Shown in pieces: positions 1 through 6,923 of a DNA stretch of 16,043 bases. The stretch is from an uncultured Alphaproteobacteria bacterium. GTDB lineage: Bacteria > Pseudomonadota > Alphaproteobacteria > Sphingomonadales > Sphingomonadaceae. The DNA is taken from assembly GCA_903939555.1 (NCBI GenBank), contig CAJAHV010000329.1, positions 1 through 16,043 on the forward strand, given 5' to 3'. The notes under the pieces were generated by a model. That model saw only the letters and a list, made by a program, of their open reading frames with translations. It was not told where the DNA came from and made no database searches. The translations under genes were made by a program, and so were the position numbers. Numbering within the stretch: position 1 is the first letter of the stretch; every line of letters begins with the position of its first letter.

Positions 1-137
1 TATCGATGAACGGCATCGAATTGCAGGATCGGGAATTCGTTGCGGCCATCCGCGAAGGCCGCGAGCCCAATGCCTCGGTGGCGCAGGTGTTGCCATGCTA
101 TCGCACCTTGCACGCACTGGAGCAGCAACTGGGATGA
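1..137 (+). CDS. Gfo/Idh/MocA-family oxidoreductase, C-terminal end only (partial)
   Basis: The gene enters from the left edge; its frame begins at base 3 and stops with TGA at 135-137, leaving 44 readable residues. The stretch LQDREFVAAIREGREPNAS, followed by VAQVLPCYRTLHALE, is the usual C-terminal ending of NAD(P)-dependent Gfo/Idh/MocA sugar or cyclitol oxidoreductases, where the chain closes on the catalytic domain. Nothing can be said about substrate, because the Rossmann domain and active site lie outside the window. Its stop overlaps the start of the aldo/keto reductase as ATGA, so the two are translated together and probably belong to one upstream operon. Family recognition rests on this short tail alone. 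Confidence 0.7.
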   Translation, partial: SMNGIELQDREFVAAIREGREPNASVAQVLPCYRTLHALEQQLG

Positions 138-1120
138 TGGTTCGCACGATTGGTGGCCGCAGCGTCCGCCCGGTGGGGCTGGGCTGCATGACCCTGTCTC
201 ACGGCTATGGCACGCCGCCAGATCGGGCGGAGGGCGCGCGGTTGCTGCACGCCGCGCTCGATGCCGGTTATGATTTTCTCGATACGGCCGCGCTGTATGG
301 CTTTGGCGGCAACGAAACGCTGATCGGCGAAACGTTGGCAGGGCGACGCGGCGAATATCTGCTGGCCAGCAAGTGCGGCATGGCCGGGGTGGACGGAAAG
401 CGCGTCATCGACGGCCGGCCGGCGACCATCATGGCCACGGTGGAGGCATCGCTGCAGCGGCTGAAGACCGACGTGATCGACCTGCTGTATCTGCACCGCC
501 GGGATTATGCCGTGCCGATCGAAGACACGGTGGGGGCGATGGCCGCCCTGGTGCAGGCCGGCAAGGTGCGGATGATCGGCTTGTCAGAAGTTTCAGCTGC
601 CACGTTGCGCGCGGCGCACGCCGTGCACCCCATTGCGGCCGTGCAGAGTGAATATTCGCTGTGGAGCCGCGAGACGGAACTGGGTGTGCTCGACACATGT
701 GCTGATATTGGCGCGGCGTTCGTGGCGTTCAGTCCGCTGGGTCGCGGATTCTTGTCGGGCGCGGTGGACGCGGACAGCGCCTTCGAACGCGGCGATATCC
801 GGGCCGGCATGCCGCGCTTTCAGGGTGAGGCGCGGCAGCATAATGCGCGGCTGGCTGGGCAGTTGGCGGTGTTGGCGGCCGAAGCCGGCTGCACGCCGGC
901 GCAATTGTGCCTGGGCTGGGTGCTGGCGCGCGGCAGCCATGTGCTCGCCATTCCCGGCACGACCAAGCTGCGCCATGCCACCGACAATCTGGCGGCTGCT
1001 GATCTGATGCTGGATGCTGCCCTGCTGGCCGCGGCGGAGGCGATTTTCGCCGGCGGCGCGGTAATCGGCGAACGCTATCCGGCGGCAACCTATGTAGAGA
1101 TCGATACCGAGCGCAGGTGA
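134..1120 (+). CDS. Aldo/keto reductase
   Basis: Predicted 328-residue cytosolic NAD(P)H-dependent oxidoreductase with an AKR TIM barrel. The catalytic tetrad is visible: Asp50 and Tyr55 in FLDTAALYG, Lys80 in LLASKCG and His121 in LLYLHRRD. The C-terminal cofactor-binding part carries AIPGTTKLRHATDNLAA, typical of the YajO/YhdN-like branch. The start at 134 is chosen because it overlaps the preceding stop as ATGA and gives an N-terminus (VRTIGGRSVRPVGLGCM) that matches the family. An in-frame ATG at 95 would lie inside the upstream gene, and an ATG at 137 is an alternative. Substrate is unknown. Coupling to a Gfo/Idh/MocA gene hints at sugar, keto-sugar or cyclitol metabolism, and the gene may not belong to the quinate pathway downstream. 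Confidence 0.9.
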   Translation: MMVRTIGGRSVRPVGLGCMTLSHGYGTPPDRAEGARLLHAALDAGYDFLDTAALYGFGGNETLIGETLAGRRGEYLLASKCGMAGVDGKRVIDGRPATIMATVEASLQRLKTDVIDLLYLHRRDYAVPIEDTVGAMAALVQAGKVRMIGLSEVSAATLRAAHAVHPIAAVQSEYSLWSRETELGVLDTCADIGAAFVAFSPLGRGFLSGAVDADSAFERGDIRAGMPRFQGEARQHNARLAGQLAVLAAEAGCTPAQLCLGWVLARGSHVLAIPGTTKLRHATDNLAAADLMLDAALLAAAEAIFAGGAVIGERYPAATYVEIDTERR

Positions 1121-1134
1121 ACAGCCTCTTGCGC

Positions 1135-1157
1135 GCGGCGGTTACTTGCCGCTAACC
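1135..1157. repeat. Two interleaved short inverted repeats upstream of the TetR gene
   Basis: GGTTA at 1140-1144 pairs with TAACC at 1153-1157 (8-base spacer), and GCGGC at 1135-1139 pairs with GCCGC at 1148-1152 (8-base spacer). The two arrangements overlap and would exclude each other as hairpins. The position, 32-54 bases before the TetR start, would suit an autoregulatory operator or a weak 3' hairpin of the aldo/keto reductase gene. No T-run follows, so it is not a convincing intrinsic terminator. Arms this short can arise by chance in GC-rich DNA. Confidence 0.3.
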
Positions 1158-1173
1158 ACGGGGAAACTTGCAC

Positions 1174-1179
1174 GAAAGG
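1174..1179 (+). promoter_or_regulatory. Ribosome binding site deciding the GTG start of the TetR gene
   Basis: GAAAGG lies 9 bases before GTG at 1189. The only earlier in-frame start is a TTG at 1168 with no comparable purine run at the right distance, so the GTG is preferred. Confidence 0.55.
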
Positions 1180-1188
1180 TGCCCCCGC

Positions 1189-1833
1189 GTGACCGACGCT
1201 GCAGCCAAGAATGGCCGCCTGCATGACGCCGATGCCACGCGCGCTGATATCCTGCGCGTGGCTGCCACCGAATTTTCCGCCAAGGGACTGGCCGGCGCGC
1301 GCATTGATGAAATCGCCGAAAAGACCCGCAGTTCCAAGCGGATGATCTATTATTACTTTGGCAGCAAGGAAGAGCTTTATCGCGCCGTGCTGGAGCAATC
1401 CTATGGCGGCATCCGCGAAGCCGAGGCAGACCGGCATTTCGAGGAAATGCCGGCGCTGGAAGCGCTGCGCGCCCACGTCGAACATACGCTGGATTACCAT
1501 CTTGCCCACCCCGAGTTCGTGCGGCTGGTGATGAACGAGAATATTTACCACGCCGAACATCTGGGCGGGGTGGAAGGCATCAGCGAGCGCAACCGCCGTG
1601 TGGTGGCATCGATGCAAGCCATTATCGACAAGGGGATGGCCGAAGGCACGTTCCGCGACGGTCTGGACCCGTTGGAACTGCATCTGCAGGTGTCGTCGCT
1701 GTGCTTCTATGTCGTGTCTAACCGCTATACGATCCGCACGATCTTTGGGCTGGACATGGCCAATCCAGAGGTGATCGCGCGCCGCCGCGCCGCCATCGTG
1801 CACACGATGCTGGAGGCCGTGCGCCGCGGTTGA
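1189..1833 (+). CDS. TetR/AcrR-family transcriptional regulator
   Basis: Predicted 214-residue one-component repressor. The N-terminal TetR helix-turn-helix spans roughly residues 18-65: TRADILRVAATEFSAKG, then IDEIAEKTRSSKRMIYYYF and GSKEELYRAVL, a textbook TetR_N domain with the IYYYF recognition end. The ligand and dimer domain contains RLVMNENIYHAEHL, a pattern common in proteobacterial TetR proteins near catabolic genes. The GTG start at 1189 is chosen for its Shine-Dalgarno. The gene sits 96 bases before the esterase operon in the same direction and is the only regulator in the window, so it is the best candidate to bind the four shared palindrome-like sites. That pairing is inferred. 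A classical LysR or IclR quinate regulator is absent here. The ligand could be quinate, shikimate, protocatechuate or a hydroxycinnamate, and the sequence does not decide. Confidence 0.9.
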   Translation: MTDAAAKNGRLHDADATRADILRVAATEFSAKGLAGARIDEIAEKTRSSKRMIYYYFGSKEELYRAVLEQSYGGIREAEADRHFEEMPALEALRAHVEHTLDYHLAHPEFVRLVMNENIYHAEHLGGVEGISERNRRVVASMQAIIDKGMAEGTFRDGLDPLELHLQVSSLCFYVVSNRYTIRTIFGLDMANPEVIARRRAAIVHTMLEAVRRG

Positions 1834-1886
1834 ACGACGTTTCGCAGGTGGGTGGACATGCCTTGCCGATCACAGGCGAAGCGATT

Positions 1887-1908
1887 ATGGACGAACTGGT
1901 TAATATAA
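1887..1908 (+). promoter_or_regulatory. Shared operator-like site 1, upstream of the esterase operon
   Basis: This site matches 16 of 22 bases of the composite palindrome made of half-sites ATGTACGAACT and AGTTCGTACAT. The left half is nearly perfect (ATGGACGAACT) and the right half is degenerate and AT-rich. Over 21 bases it is identical at 18 positions to site 2 in front of the PQQ dehydrogenase, read in the gene's direction. It ends 21 bases before the esterase ATG, so a bound protein would cover the promoter or the transcription start. It is probably a repressor operator, with the neighbouring TetR protein as candidate. Binding is inferred. Confidence 0.6.
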
Positions 1909-1929
1909 CTATCCTGGGGAGGGTGGAAC

Positions 1930-2937
1930 ATGGCCGCGACACGGCTTGCAACCGCCATCGGCATCGCCTTTGGTCTGGCCGGCGCTGCCTGTGCACAGCA
2001 ACCATCGGGGCCGCGCGACCTGCCAACCGTCGGCGGCGGTCCGGCACAGGGAGATCCGATGCCGGACCGGGCGCTGGCGTTTCCCGGCGGCGTCACGGCG
2101 CAGGCCGATGTCATTTTTTTCACTGTAAACGGCTTTCGGCCGCTGCGGCTTGATCTGTACCGGGTGGCCGGAGCGGCGCCCAAGCCGTTGGTGATCTATG
2201 TTCACGGCGGCGGCTGGGTGGCAGGACACACGCGGGCAGCCGGTGCCATCAGCGATTTCCCCTCTGCATTGGCAGGCCTGGCGCGCGAAGGTTTTGTGAC
2301 GGTCAGTCTGGAGTATCGGCTGGCCGGCGAAGCGCCGCACCCGGCGCAATTGCGGGATCTGCGCGCCGCCATCCGTTATTTGAAGGCCAATGCCGGCAAA
2401 TACGGCATCGATCCCACCCGCATCGCGCTGTGGGGCGGTTCGGCGGGCGGGCATCTGGCAGCACTGGCGGCCACGTCTTGCCGCGATGCCAGCCTGGATG
2501 CCAAAACGGGACAGCCGGCGGGCGACACCTGCGTGCAGGCCGCCGCCATCTGGTACGGCGTGTTCGATTTCGCGCCGATCCTTGCGCGCCAGGCGCAGCC
2601 CGGCGCGCCGGCAGTTGAAAATCAGTTGCTGCGCTGTATGCCAGCCACATGCCCGCCATCCCGCGTGGCAAACGCCAGCCCGGCGCATTATTTCAGCCGC
2701 AACGATCCTCCATTCCTTCTGATCCACGGCATTAACGACCGCACCGTGCCAGTGGAGCAGTCACGGATCGCAGAAGCCGGCCTGAAGGCAAACGGCGTAC
2801 CGGTGCAGTCGATTTACATTCCGGATGTGGACCATAGCTTTATCGGCAAGGACGCGGCGACTACCCACACCGCCACCATGACGGCGGTCAACGCCACTTT
2901 CGATTTCTTCCATGCCACCCTTGGAGGCCAAAAATGA
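1930..2937 (+). CDS. Exported alpha/beta hydrolase (HGGG-type carboxylesterase, feruloyl-esterase-like)
   Basis: Predicted 335-residue periplasmic or secreted esterase. Residues 1-23 form a signal peptide with a likely cut after ACA, before QQPSG. The alpha/beta-hydrolase fold shows the oxyanion-hole motif VHGGGW at 91-96, the nucleophile in WGGSAGG (Ser171), the acid Asp270 in LIHGINDRTVP and His302 in DVDHSF, so the triad is complete. The fold resembles the hormone-sensitive-lipase and bacterial feruloyl-esterase-like groups. A strong GGGGAGGG at 1916-1923, 6 bases before the ATG, fixes the start. Its stop overlaps the next esterase start as ATGA. Given the quinate genes, hydrolysis of a hydroxycinnamoyl-quinate or similar plant ester is the natural guess, but specificity cannot be read from sequence. 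Four cysteines at 184, 201, 236 and 241 may form disulfides, consistent with export. Confidence 0.88.
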   Translation: MAATRLATAIGIAFGLAGAACAQQPSGPRDLPTVGGGPAQGDPMPDRALAFPGGVTAQADVIFFTVNGFRPLRLDLYRVAGAAPKPLVIYVHGGGWVAGHTRAAGAISDFPSALAGLAREGFVTVSLEYRLAGEAPHPAQLRDLRAAIRYLKANAGKYGIDPTRIALWGGSAGGHLAALAATSCRDASLDAKTGQPAGDTCVQAAAIWYGVFDFAPILARQAQPGAPAVENQLLRCMPATCPPSRVANASPAHYFSRNDPPFLLIHGINDRTVPVEQSRIAEAGLKANGVPVQSIYIPDVDHSFIGKDAATTHTATMTAVNATFDFFHATLGGQK

Positions 2938-4508
2938 CACGCATTGCCCGCATCGCTTTTGCCCTGCTGCTCGCCACCACCCCGGCTACGGCACAACAAG
3001 TATCGGTCGACACCGGCCGCCTTGCGGGACGCACCATTGATGGCGGCGTGCAGGCCTATATGGGTGTGCCCTTCGCCGCGCCGCCAGTGCGCGAATTGCG
3101 CTGGAAGGCGCCGCAGCCGGCGGCGCAGTGGCCGGGCGTGCGCGACGCCACGCAGGCCGCGCCAATGTGCCTGCAGTCCGGCCGCGGCCGGACCATGAAC
3201 CATTATTTCGGCAACGAGGCTGTGTCGGAAGACTGCCTTTATCTCAACATCTGGACGCCGCCCGGCGCGCCGCCGCCCGGCGGCTGGCCGGTTGTCGTGT
3301 GGATCTATGGTGGGGCCTTCAGCGTCGGCTCCACTTCGATGGCCAACTATTCCGGGGCTAATCTTGCGAAGAAAGGCGTCGTCCAAGTCAACATCGCCTA
3401 TCGCGTTGGGCCGCTCGGTTTCCTTGCCCACCCGGAACTCAGCCGCGAAGGCGGCGGCCACAGCGGCAATTATGGTCTGATGGACCAGATCGCCGGCCTC
3501 CAGTGGGTTCAGCGCAACATTGCGGCCTTTGGCGGCAATCCCGGCAGTGTGACCATCACTGGCCAGTCAGCGGGATCGATGTCGGTCGGCACGCTGCAGA
3601 TGTCGCCGCTGGCCAAGGGCCTTTTCCACCGCGTGGTGGGCATGAGCGGCAGCCCGATGCGCCCGCGCGGCGCGGTGCCGCTTCCCGAAGCAGAGGCCCA
3701 GGGGGTGGCTTTGCAGAAAGCACTGGGGGCAGATGGCATCGACGCCATGCGCGACTTGCCCGGTGATCGCGTGCTGGCCGGCGCTGCTGGCGTGCCGCGC
3801 GACGCTCTGGTGGCCGATGGCCAGGTGCTGACCGGCGATGCCAAGGCGACCTATGCTGCCGGCGCGCAGAGCAAGGTGCCGGTGCTCATCGGTTTCACCA
3901 ACGACGAAGCCTTTGCCAGTTTGGGCCAGGTGAAGACCAAGGCCCAGTTCCAGGCGGCTGTGCGCGCCCGCTTCGGCAAGCAGGCTGATACTGTGCTGGA
4001 AAGCTATGCCCCCAAGACCGAAGCCGATCTCTATCGTTCGCTCAACGATCTGCAACGCGACATGAGCATTGGACAGCAGGTGATGGGCTGGGCCACCGCC
4101 CAGGCGAATGCCGGCAGCCCGGCTTATGTCTGGCAGTTTGCGCGCCGCCAACCCTATGCATCGGGCATCCGTTTTGCCGATCATGATGCGGCCACGGCCG
4201 GCGCCTATCACACGGGCGACGTGCCATACTGGTTCCAGACTCTGGACAGCCTGAACATGTTCCGCACCACGCGGGTATGGACGGCGGCGGACCGGGCGCT
4301 GGCCGATCAGATGTCGGACATGCTGGTGCGCTTTGCCCGCGGCGACGCGCCGGCGGCGAATTGGCCGCAATTTGATCCAGCAAAACCCCAGTTGATGTGG
4401 CTGGACCTGGAACCGCGCGCCATGGATTGGCCCAAGGCGGCACTGGTGGCCCGGCTCAATCCCAAACCGGCACCGCGCGTGTCGGCGACAAGGCGGGCGC
4501 GTGATTAA
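2934..4508 (+). CDS. Exported type B carboxylesterase
   Basis: Predicted 524-residue serine esterase of the carboxylesterase type B (COesterase) family. A signal peptide covers residues 1-20, with a cut after ATA. The family signature EDCLYLNIW is at 99-107, the oxyanion motif YGGAF at 125-129, and the nucleophile elbow TGQSAGS carries Ser212. Glu325 in GFTNDEAF and His426 in GAYHTGDVPYWF complete the Ser-Glu-His triad. Length is normal for the family. Translation is coupled to the upstream hydrolase by ATGA overlap at 2934-2937, and its own end overlaps the cytochrome start. Members of this family in plant-associated microbes include chlorogenate, feruloyl and p-nitrobenzyl esterases. The neighbouring quinate genes favour an ester of quinate or shikimate as substrate, which is inferred. 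Two unrelated exported esterases in one operon suggest a mixed or doubly esterified substrate. Confidence 0.92.
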   Translation: MTRIARIAFALLLATTPATAQQVSVDTGRLAGRTIDGGVQAYMGVPFAAPPVRELRWKAPQPAAQWPGVRDATQAAPMCLQSGRGRTMNHYFGNEAVSEDCLYLNIWTPPGAPPPGGWPVVVWIYGGAFSVGSTSMANYSGANLAKKGVVQVNIAYRVGPLGFLAHPELSREGGGHSGNYGLMDQIAGLQWVQRNIAAFGGNPGSVTITGQSAGSMSVGTLQMSPLAKGLFHRVVGMSGSPMRPRGAVPLPEAEAQGVALQKALGADGIDAMRDLPGDRVLAGAAGVPRDALVADGQVLTGDAKATYAAGAQSKVPVLIGFTNDEAFASLGQVKTKAQFQAAVRARFGKQADTVLESYAPKTEADLYRSLNDLQRDMSIGQQVMGWATAQANAGSPAYVWQFARRQPYASGIRFADHDAATAGAYHTGDVPYWFQTLDSLNMFRTTRVWTAADRALADQMSDMLVRFARGDAPAANWPQFDPAKPQLMWLDLEPRAMDWPKAALVARLNPKPAPRVSATRRARD

Positions 4509-4788
4509 GTATCTGCCTTTCGCCCCGCTGGTGCTGGCGGCAGCGATCAGCGCGGCGGCCGCACAGGATGCAAAGCCTGATCTGTCGTTTCTGCCGGCCG
4601 GGCCGGGGCGTGAACTGGTCGGTGCGAAATGCGGCACCTGCCACGCGATTGCCACCGTGGTAGGGCAACGCCGGGACCGCGCTGCTTGGGAACAGGCCAT
4701 TGATCAGATGATCGGCCGCGGTGCCGAGGTCAGCGATGCCGAATATGACGCCATCGCCGCCTATCTGGGCACGCATTTCGCGCCCTGA
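4501..4788 (+). CDS. Small exported monoheme c-type cytochrome
   Basis: Predicted 95-residue periplasmic electron carrier. Residues 1-21 form a signal peptide. The heme-attachment motif CGTCH is at 44-48, and Met70 in QAIDQMIGRG is the probable distal iron ligand. The ending DAIAAYLGTHF is typical of short cytochrome c domains. Translation starts at a GTG that overlaps the last 8 bases of the carboxylesterase, so the protein is made with the esterases. Its end converges on the PQQ dehydrogenase gene with an 11-base gap. An esterase needs no heme partner, but a PQQ dehydrogenase does need an electron acceptor, so the natural role is to accept electrons from the neighbouring dehydrogenase and pass them to the respiratory chain. 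That partnership is inferred from position. Confidence 0.85.
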   Translation: MIKYLPFAPLVLAAAISAAAAQDAKPDLSFLPAGPGRELVGAKCGTCHAIATVVGQRRDRAAWEQAIDQMIGRGAEVSDAEYDAIAAYLGTHFAP

Positions 4789-4799
4789 TCGGCGCCATC

Positions 4800-6785
4800 T
4801 CAGTTCGGCAGGGCAAACGCCATCACCACATCGCTGGTCAGCGGACTGTCGAGGAAGCTGCCGCCAGTGGCCGTCACCACCACATATTGCCGGCCATCCT
4901 TGCCGCGATAGGTGGAAGGCGTGGCGTGGGCGGCCGCGGGCAATTTATACTCCCACAGCATCTTGCCGGTGGCGCTCTCAAAAGCCCGGAAGCGGCCATC
5001 GTCGCTCGCGCCGATGAAGGTCAGGCCCGATGCCGTGCTGATCGGCCCGCCGATATTGGGCCGGCCAGTCAGACGCTTGCCTTCGGGCAGTTCGTCAGTC
5101 ACGCCCAGCGGGACGGTCCAGGCGATCTTGCCGGTTTGCGCATCGATTGCCGACAGGCGGCCCCACGGCGGCTGTTGGCACATCAATTTGGTGCCGGGCA
5201 GTTGGAAACGGCCACTCACCGGGCCGCGTTCCACGGGCAGTGGGCCTTTTGACGGCACCAGCGCCGTGACCTGCCCCAGTTCAGACGTGTTGACGATGAT
5301 CAGGCCCTTGTCGGCCGCCAGCGTGCCGCCGCCCCAGTTGGCGCCGCCCTGCAGGCCGGGAAAGCTGATGGTCACCTCGTTGAAGCCCACAGGCACATAA
5401 AGCCCGCCAGGAACCATGTTGTTCTTTGTGACCCAGTCTGTGCAGGCGCTTTTCAGTTCGGGCGTCACGTCGGCAATGTCGGCCATGGTGAAGCTGGTGC
5501 GCACCAGCGGCGGCGTCACCTGCGGAATGGGCTGGGTGGGCGATGTGACCTCGCCGGGCACCTTGCTGGCCGGGAAGCGCTGTTCCTTCACCGGGAAGAT
5601 CGGTTTGCCCGTAGTGCGGTCAAGAATGAACACTAGGCTGTTTTTCGACACGACGGCGACCACCGGGATGGTGCGGCCGCGCTTTTTCACATCGAACAGC
5701 AAAGGCGGCGCCTGCAGATCATTGTCCCAGATATCGTGGTGGACGATCTGATAATGCCATAGTGGCTTGCCGGTGGCGGCATCGGCGGCCACCAGGGTGG
5801 TGCTGAACAGATTGTCCCCGGGCCGGTCTCCACCAAACCGATCGAAACTGGGCGCAGCGAACGGCATGTAAACTATGCCGCGCGCGCTATCGACGGTCAT
5901 GAAGCCCCAGACATTTGTGCCGGAACGCGCTTCGGCCCCATCCTTGCCCGCCGTATCCTTGCCCCACGTGTCGCGATACGGCTCACCAGCGCGCGGCACA
6001 CTGTGGAACGTCCACACCAATTTGCCGGTGCGGGCATCCCAGGCGCGCACGTCGCCAGCGGCACCGCGCGGCGGGAATTCCTGCACGGCGGAACCCGTGA
6101 TCACCAGATCCTTCCAGACGATCGGCGGGGAGGTCATGCCATATTGGCGGCTTTCCAGCCCGTTCATTACCTCGGGCGTCTTCATGTTGATAACGCCGCC
6201 CGTGCCGAACCCGGCAACCGGCTGCCCGGTGCGGGCATCCAGTGCGTAGAGCCTGCCATCGCGCGTGCCGAAAAACAGCCGCGGTGGCGTGGCGGCATCA
6301 CCCGGCCAATATTCAACACCGCGCAAGGATGGCTGGCCCGGGCCGGGGATCGGCGTGGTCCAGATTTCGCGCCCCGTATCGGGTTCCAGTGCCACCACCC
6401 GGCCATAGGGTGTGGTGGTATACATCACGCCATCGATTATTAACGGTGTGGACTGCGATCCGGCAAAACGACTGCGCTGCCGGCTGAAGGCCCCGCCCCC
6501 CGGAGCACCGCCGGGAGGAGGGCCAGCCGCTTCTGCCGCACGCTGAGCCACGGCGGCGGCGTCCACTGGCGCCGTATCGAGGCTGGCAGGGCGCATATGG
6601 TAGGTCCACGCCGGTGCGAGGCGCGCGACATTGGCCGGATTGATTTGATCAAGCGGCGAATGGCGCTTACCGCCCTTGTCGTGGCCATAAGTGGGCCAAT
6701 CGGCAGCAGGATCGGCATGCGCGGGGGCCAAGACTGGGGAGATGCCGACAGCAAGCCCGGCCAACAGCATCGAAACGCGGCGCAT
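4800..6785 (-). CDS. Exported PQQ-dependent dehydrogenase, glucose/quinate/shikimate type (quiA-like)
   Basis: Predicted 661-residue periplasmic quinoprotein with repeated beta-propeller blades (VVALEPDTGREIW, LYALDARTGQPV and FRAFESATGKMLWEY). Family markers are WPTYGHDKGGKRHSPLDQIN at 30-49, HHDIWDND at 349-356, CQQPPWG at 536-542 and NIGGPI at 577-582, all characteristic of the membrane glucose and quinate dehydrogenase branch. Residues 1-24 are a cleavable signal peptide (cut after AHA). The N-terminal multi-helix membrane anchor usual in quinate and glucose dehydrogenases is missing, so the enzyme is probably soluble in the periplasm. Residues 71-105 are a low-complexity Ala/Gln/Pro/Gly insertion. 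The start at 6785 is chosen over an ATG at 6791 on Shine-Dalgarno spacing, and an upstream frame extension reaches into aroQ and is rejected. With aroQ and quiC1 adjacent, oxidation of quinate to 3-dehydroquinate or shikimate to 3-dehydroshikimate is most likely. Another polyol substrate is possible. Confidence 0.88.
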   Translation of the reverse strand: MRRVSMLLAGLAVGISPVLAPAHADPAADWPTYGHDKGGKRHSPLDQINPANVARLAPAWTYHMRPASLDTAPVDAAAVAQRAAEAAGPPPGGAPGGGAFSRQRSRFAGSQSTPLIIDGVMYTTTPYGRVVALEPDTGREIWTTPIPGPGQPSLRGVEYWPGDAATPPRLFFGTRDGRLYALDARTGQPVAGFGTGGVINMKTPEVMNGLESRQYGMTSPPIVWKDLVITGSAVQEFPPRGAAGDVRAWDARTGKLVWTFHSVPRAGEPYRDTWGKDTAGKDGAEARSGTNVWGFMTVDSARGIVYMPFAAPSFDRFGGDRPGDNLFSTTLVAADAATGKPLWHYQIVHHDIWDNDLQAPPLLFDVKKRGRTIPVVAVVSKNSLVFILDRTTGKPIFPVKEQRFPASKVPGEVTSPTQPIPQVTPPLVRTSFTMADIADVTPELKSACTDWVTKNNMVPGGLYVPVGFNEVTISFPGLQGGANWGGGTLAADKGLIIVNTSELGQVTALVPSKGPLPVERGPVSGRFQLPGTKLMCQQPPWGRLSAIDAQTGKIAWTVPLGVTDELPEGKRLTGRPNIGGPISTASGLTFIGASDDGRFRAFESATGKMLWEYKLPAAAHATPSTYRGKDGRQYVVVTATGGSFLDSPLTSDVVMAFALPN

Positions 6786-6791
6786 TGCCAT

Positions 6792-6798
6792 TCCCTTT
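6792..6798 (-). promoter_or_regulatory. Ribosome binding site deciding the PQQ dehydrogenase start
   Basis: Read on the minus strand, AAAGGGA lies 6 bases before the ATG at 6785. It directly abuts the other in-frame ATG at 6791, which would leave no spacer. This favours the start giving MRRVSMLLAG. Confidence 0.6.
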
Positions 6799-6804
6799 CG
6801 TTTT

Positions 6805-6826
6805 TTATATGTACCAGTTCGTACAC
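6805..6826 (-). promoter_or_regulatory. Shared operator-like site 2, between PQQ dehydrogenase and aroQ
   Basis: On the minus strand the site matches 16 of 22 positions of the composite palindrome (half-sites ATGTACGAACT and AGTTCGTACAT), with a left half of GTGTACGAACT. It also contains a perfect inverted repeat TGTAC-6-GTACA at 6810-6825. It ends 19 bases before the dehydrogenase ATG and overlaps the predicted -10 and spacer of that promoter, the classical place for a repressor. It lies 98 bases from the aroQ start, so control of the divergent aroQ-MFS unit is possible but less certain. Confidence 0.62.
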
Positions 6827-6836
6827 AAGCGGGCAA
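6808..6836 (-). promoter_or_regulatory. Predicted sigma-70-like promoter of the PQQ dehydrogenase
   Basis: On the minus strand TTGCCC (6831-6836) and TACATA (6808-6813) are spaced by 17 bases. The operator-like site spans the spacer and -10 element. The untranslated leader would be very short. The match is by eye; alphaproteobacterial promoters are weakly conserved. Confidence 0.4.
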
Positions 6837-6867
6837 CAGACCACAAGCCTTGCGACTTGCCCAAAGC

Positions 6868-6881
6868 GCCCGCGTGCGGGC
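6868..6881. repeat. GC-rich inverted repeat in the aroQ leader
   Basis: GCCCGC and GCGGGC are separated by two bases, 42 bases before the aroQ start. It could form a small hairpin in the aroQ 5' untranslated region or mark a protein site. No T-run follows. Chance occurrence is plausible. Confidence 0.25.
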
Positions 6882-6912
6882 AGGTGGGCCGAGCAAATAG
6901 AAGGCAACCTGC

Positions 6913-6917
6913 AGGGG
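6913..6917 (+). promoter_or_regulatory. Ribosome binding site choosing among three consecutive aroQ ATG codons
   Basis: AGGGG is followed at once by ATGATGATG. Only the third ATG, at 6924, has a normal 6-base spacer; the first, at 6918, abuts the site. Confidence 0.55.
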
Positions 6918-6923
6918 ATGATG

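Noticed and set aside
6810..6825. TGTAC-6-GTACA as a separate GntR-type operator
   Set aside because: The ungapped 22-base alignment with the other three sites explains it more simply. A second regulator cannot be excluded, but nothing in the window requires it.
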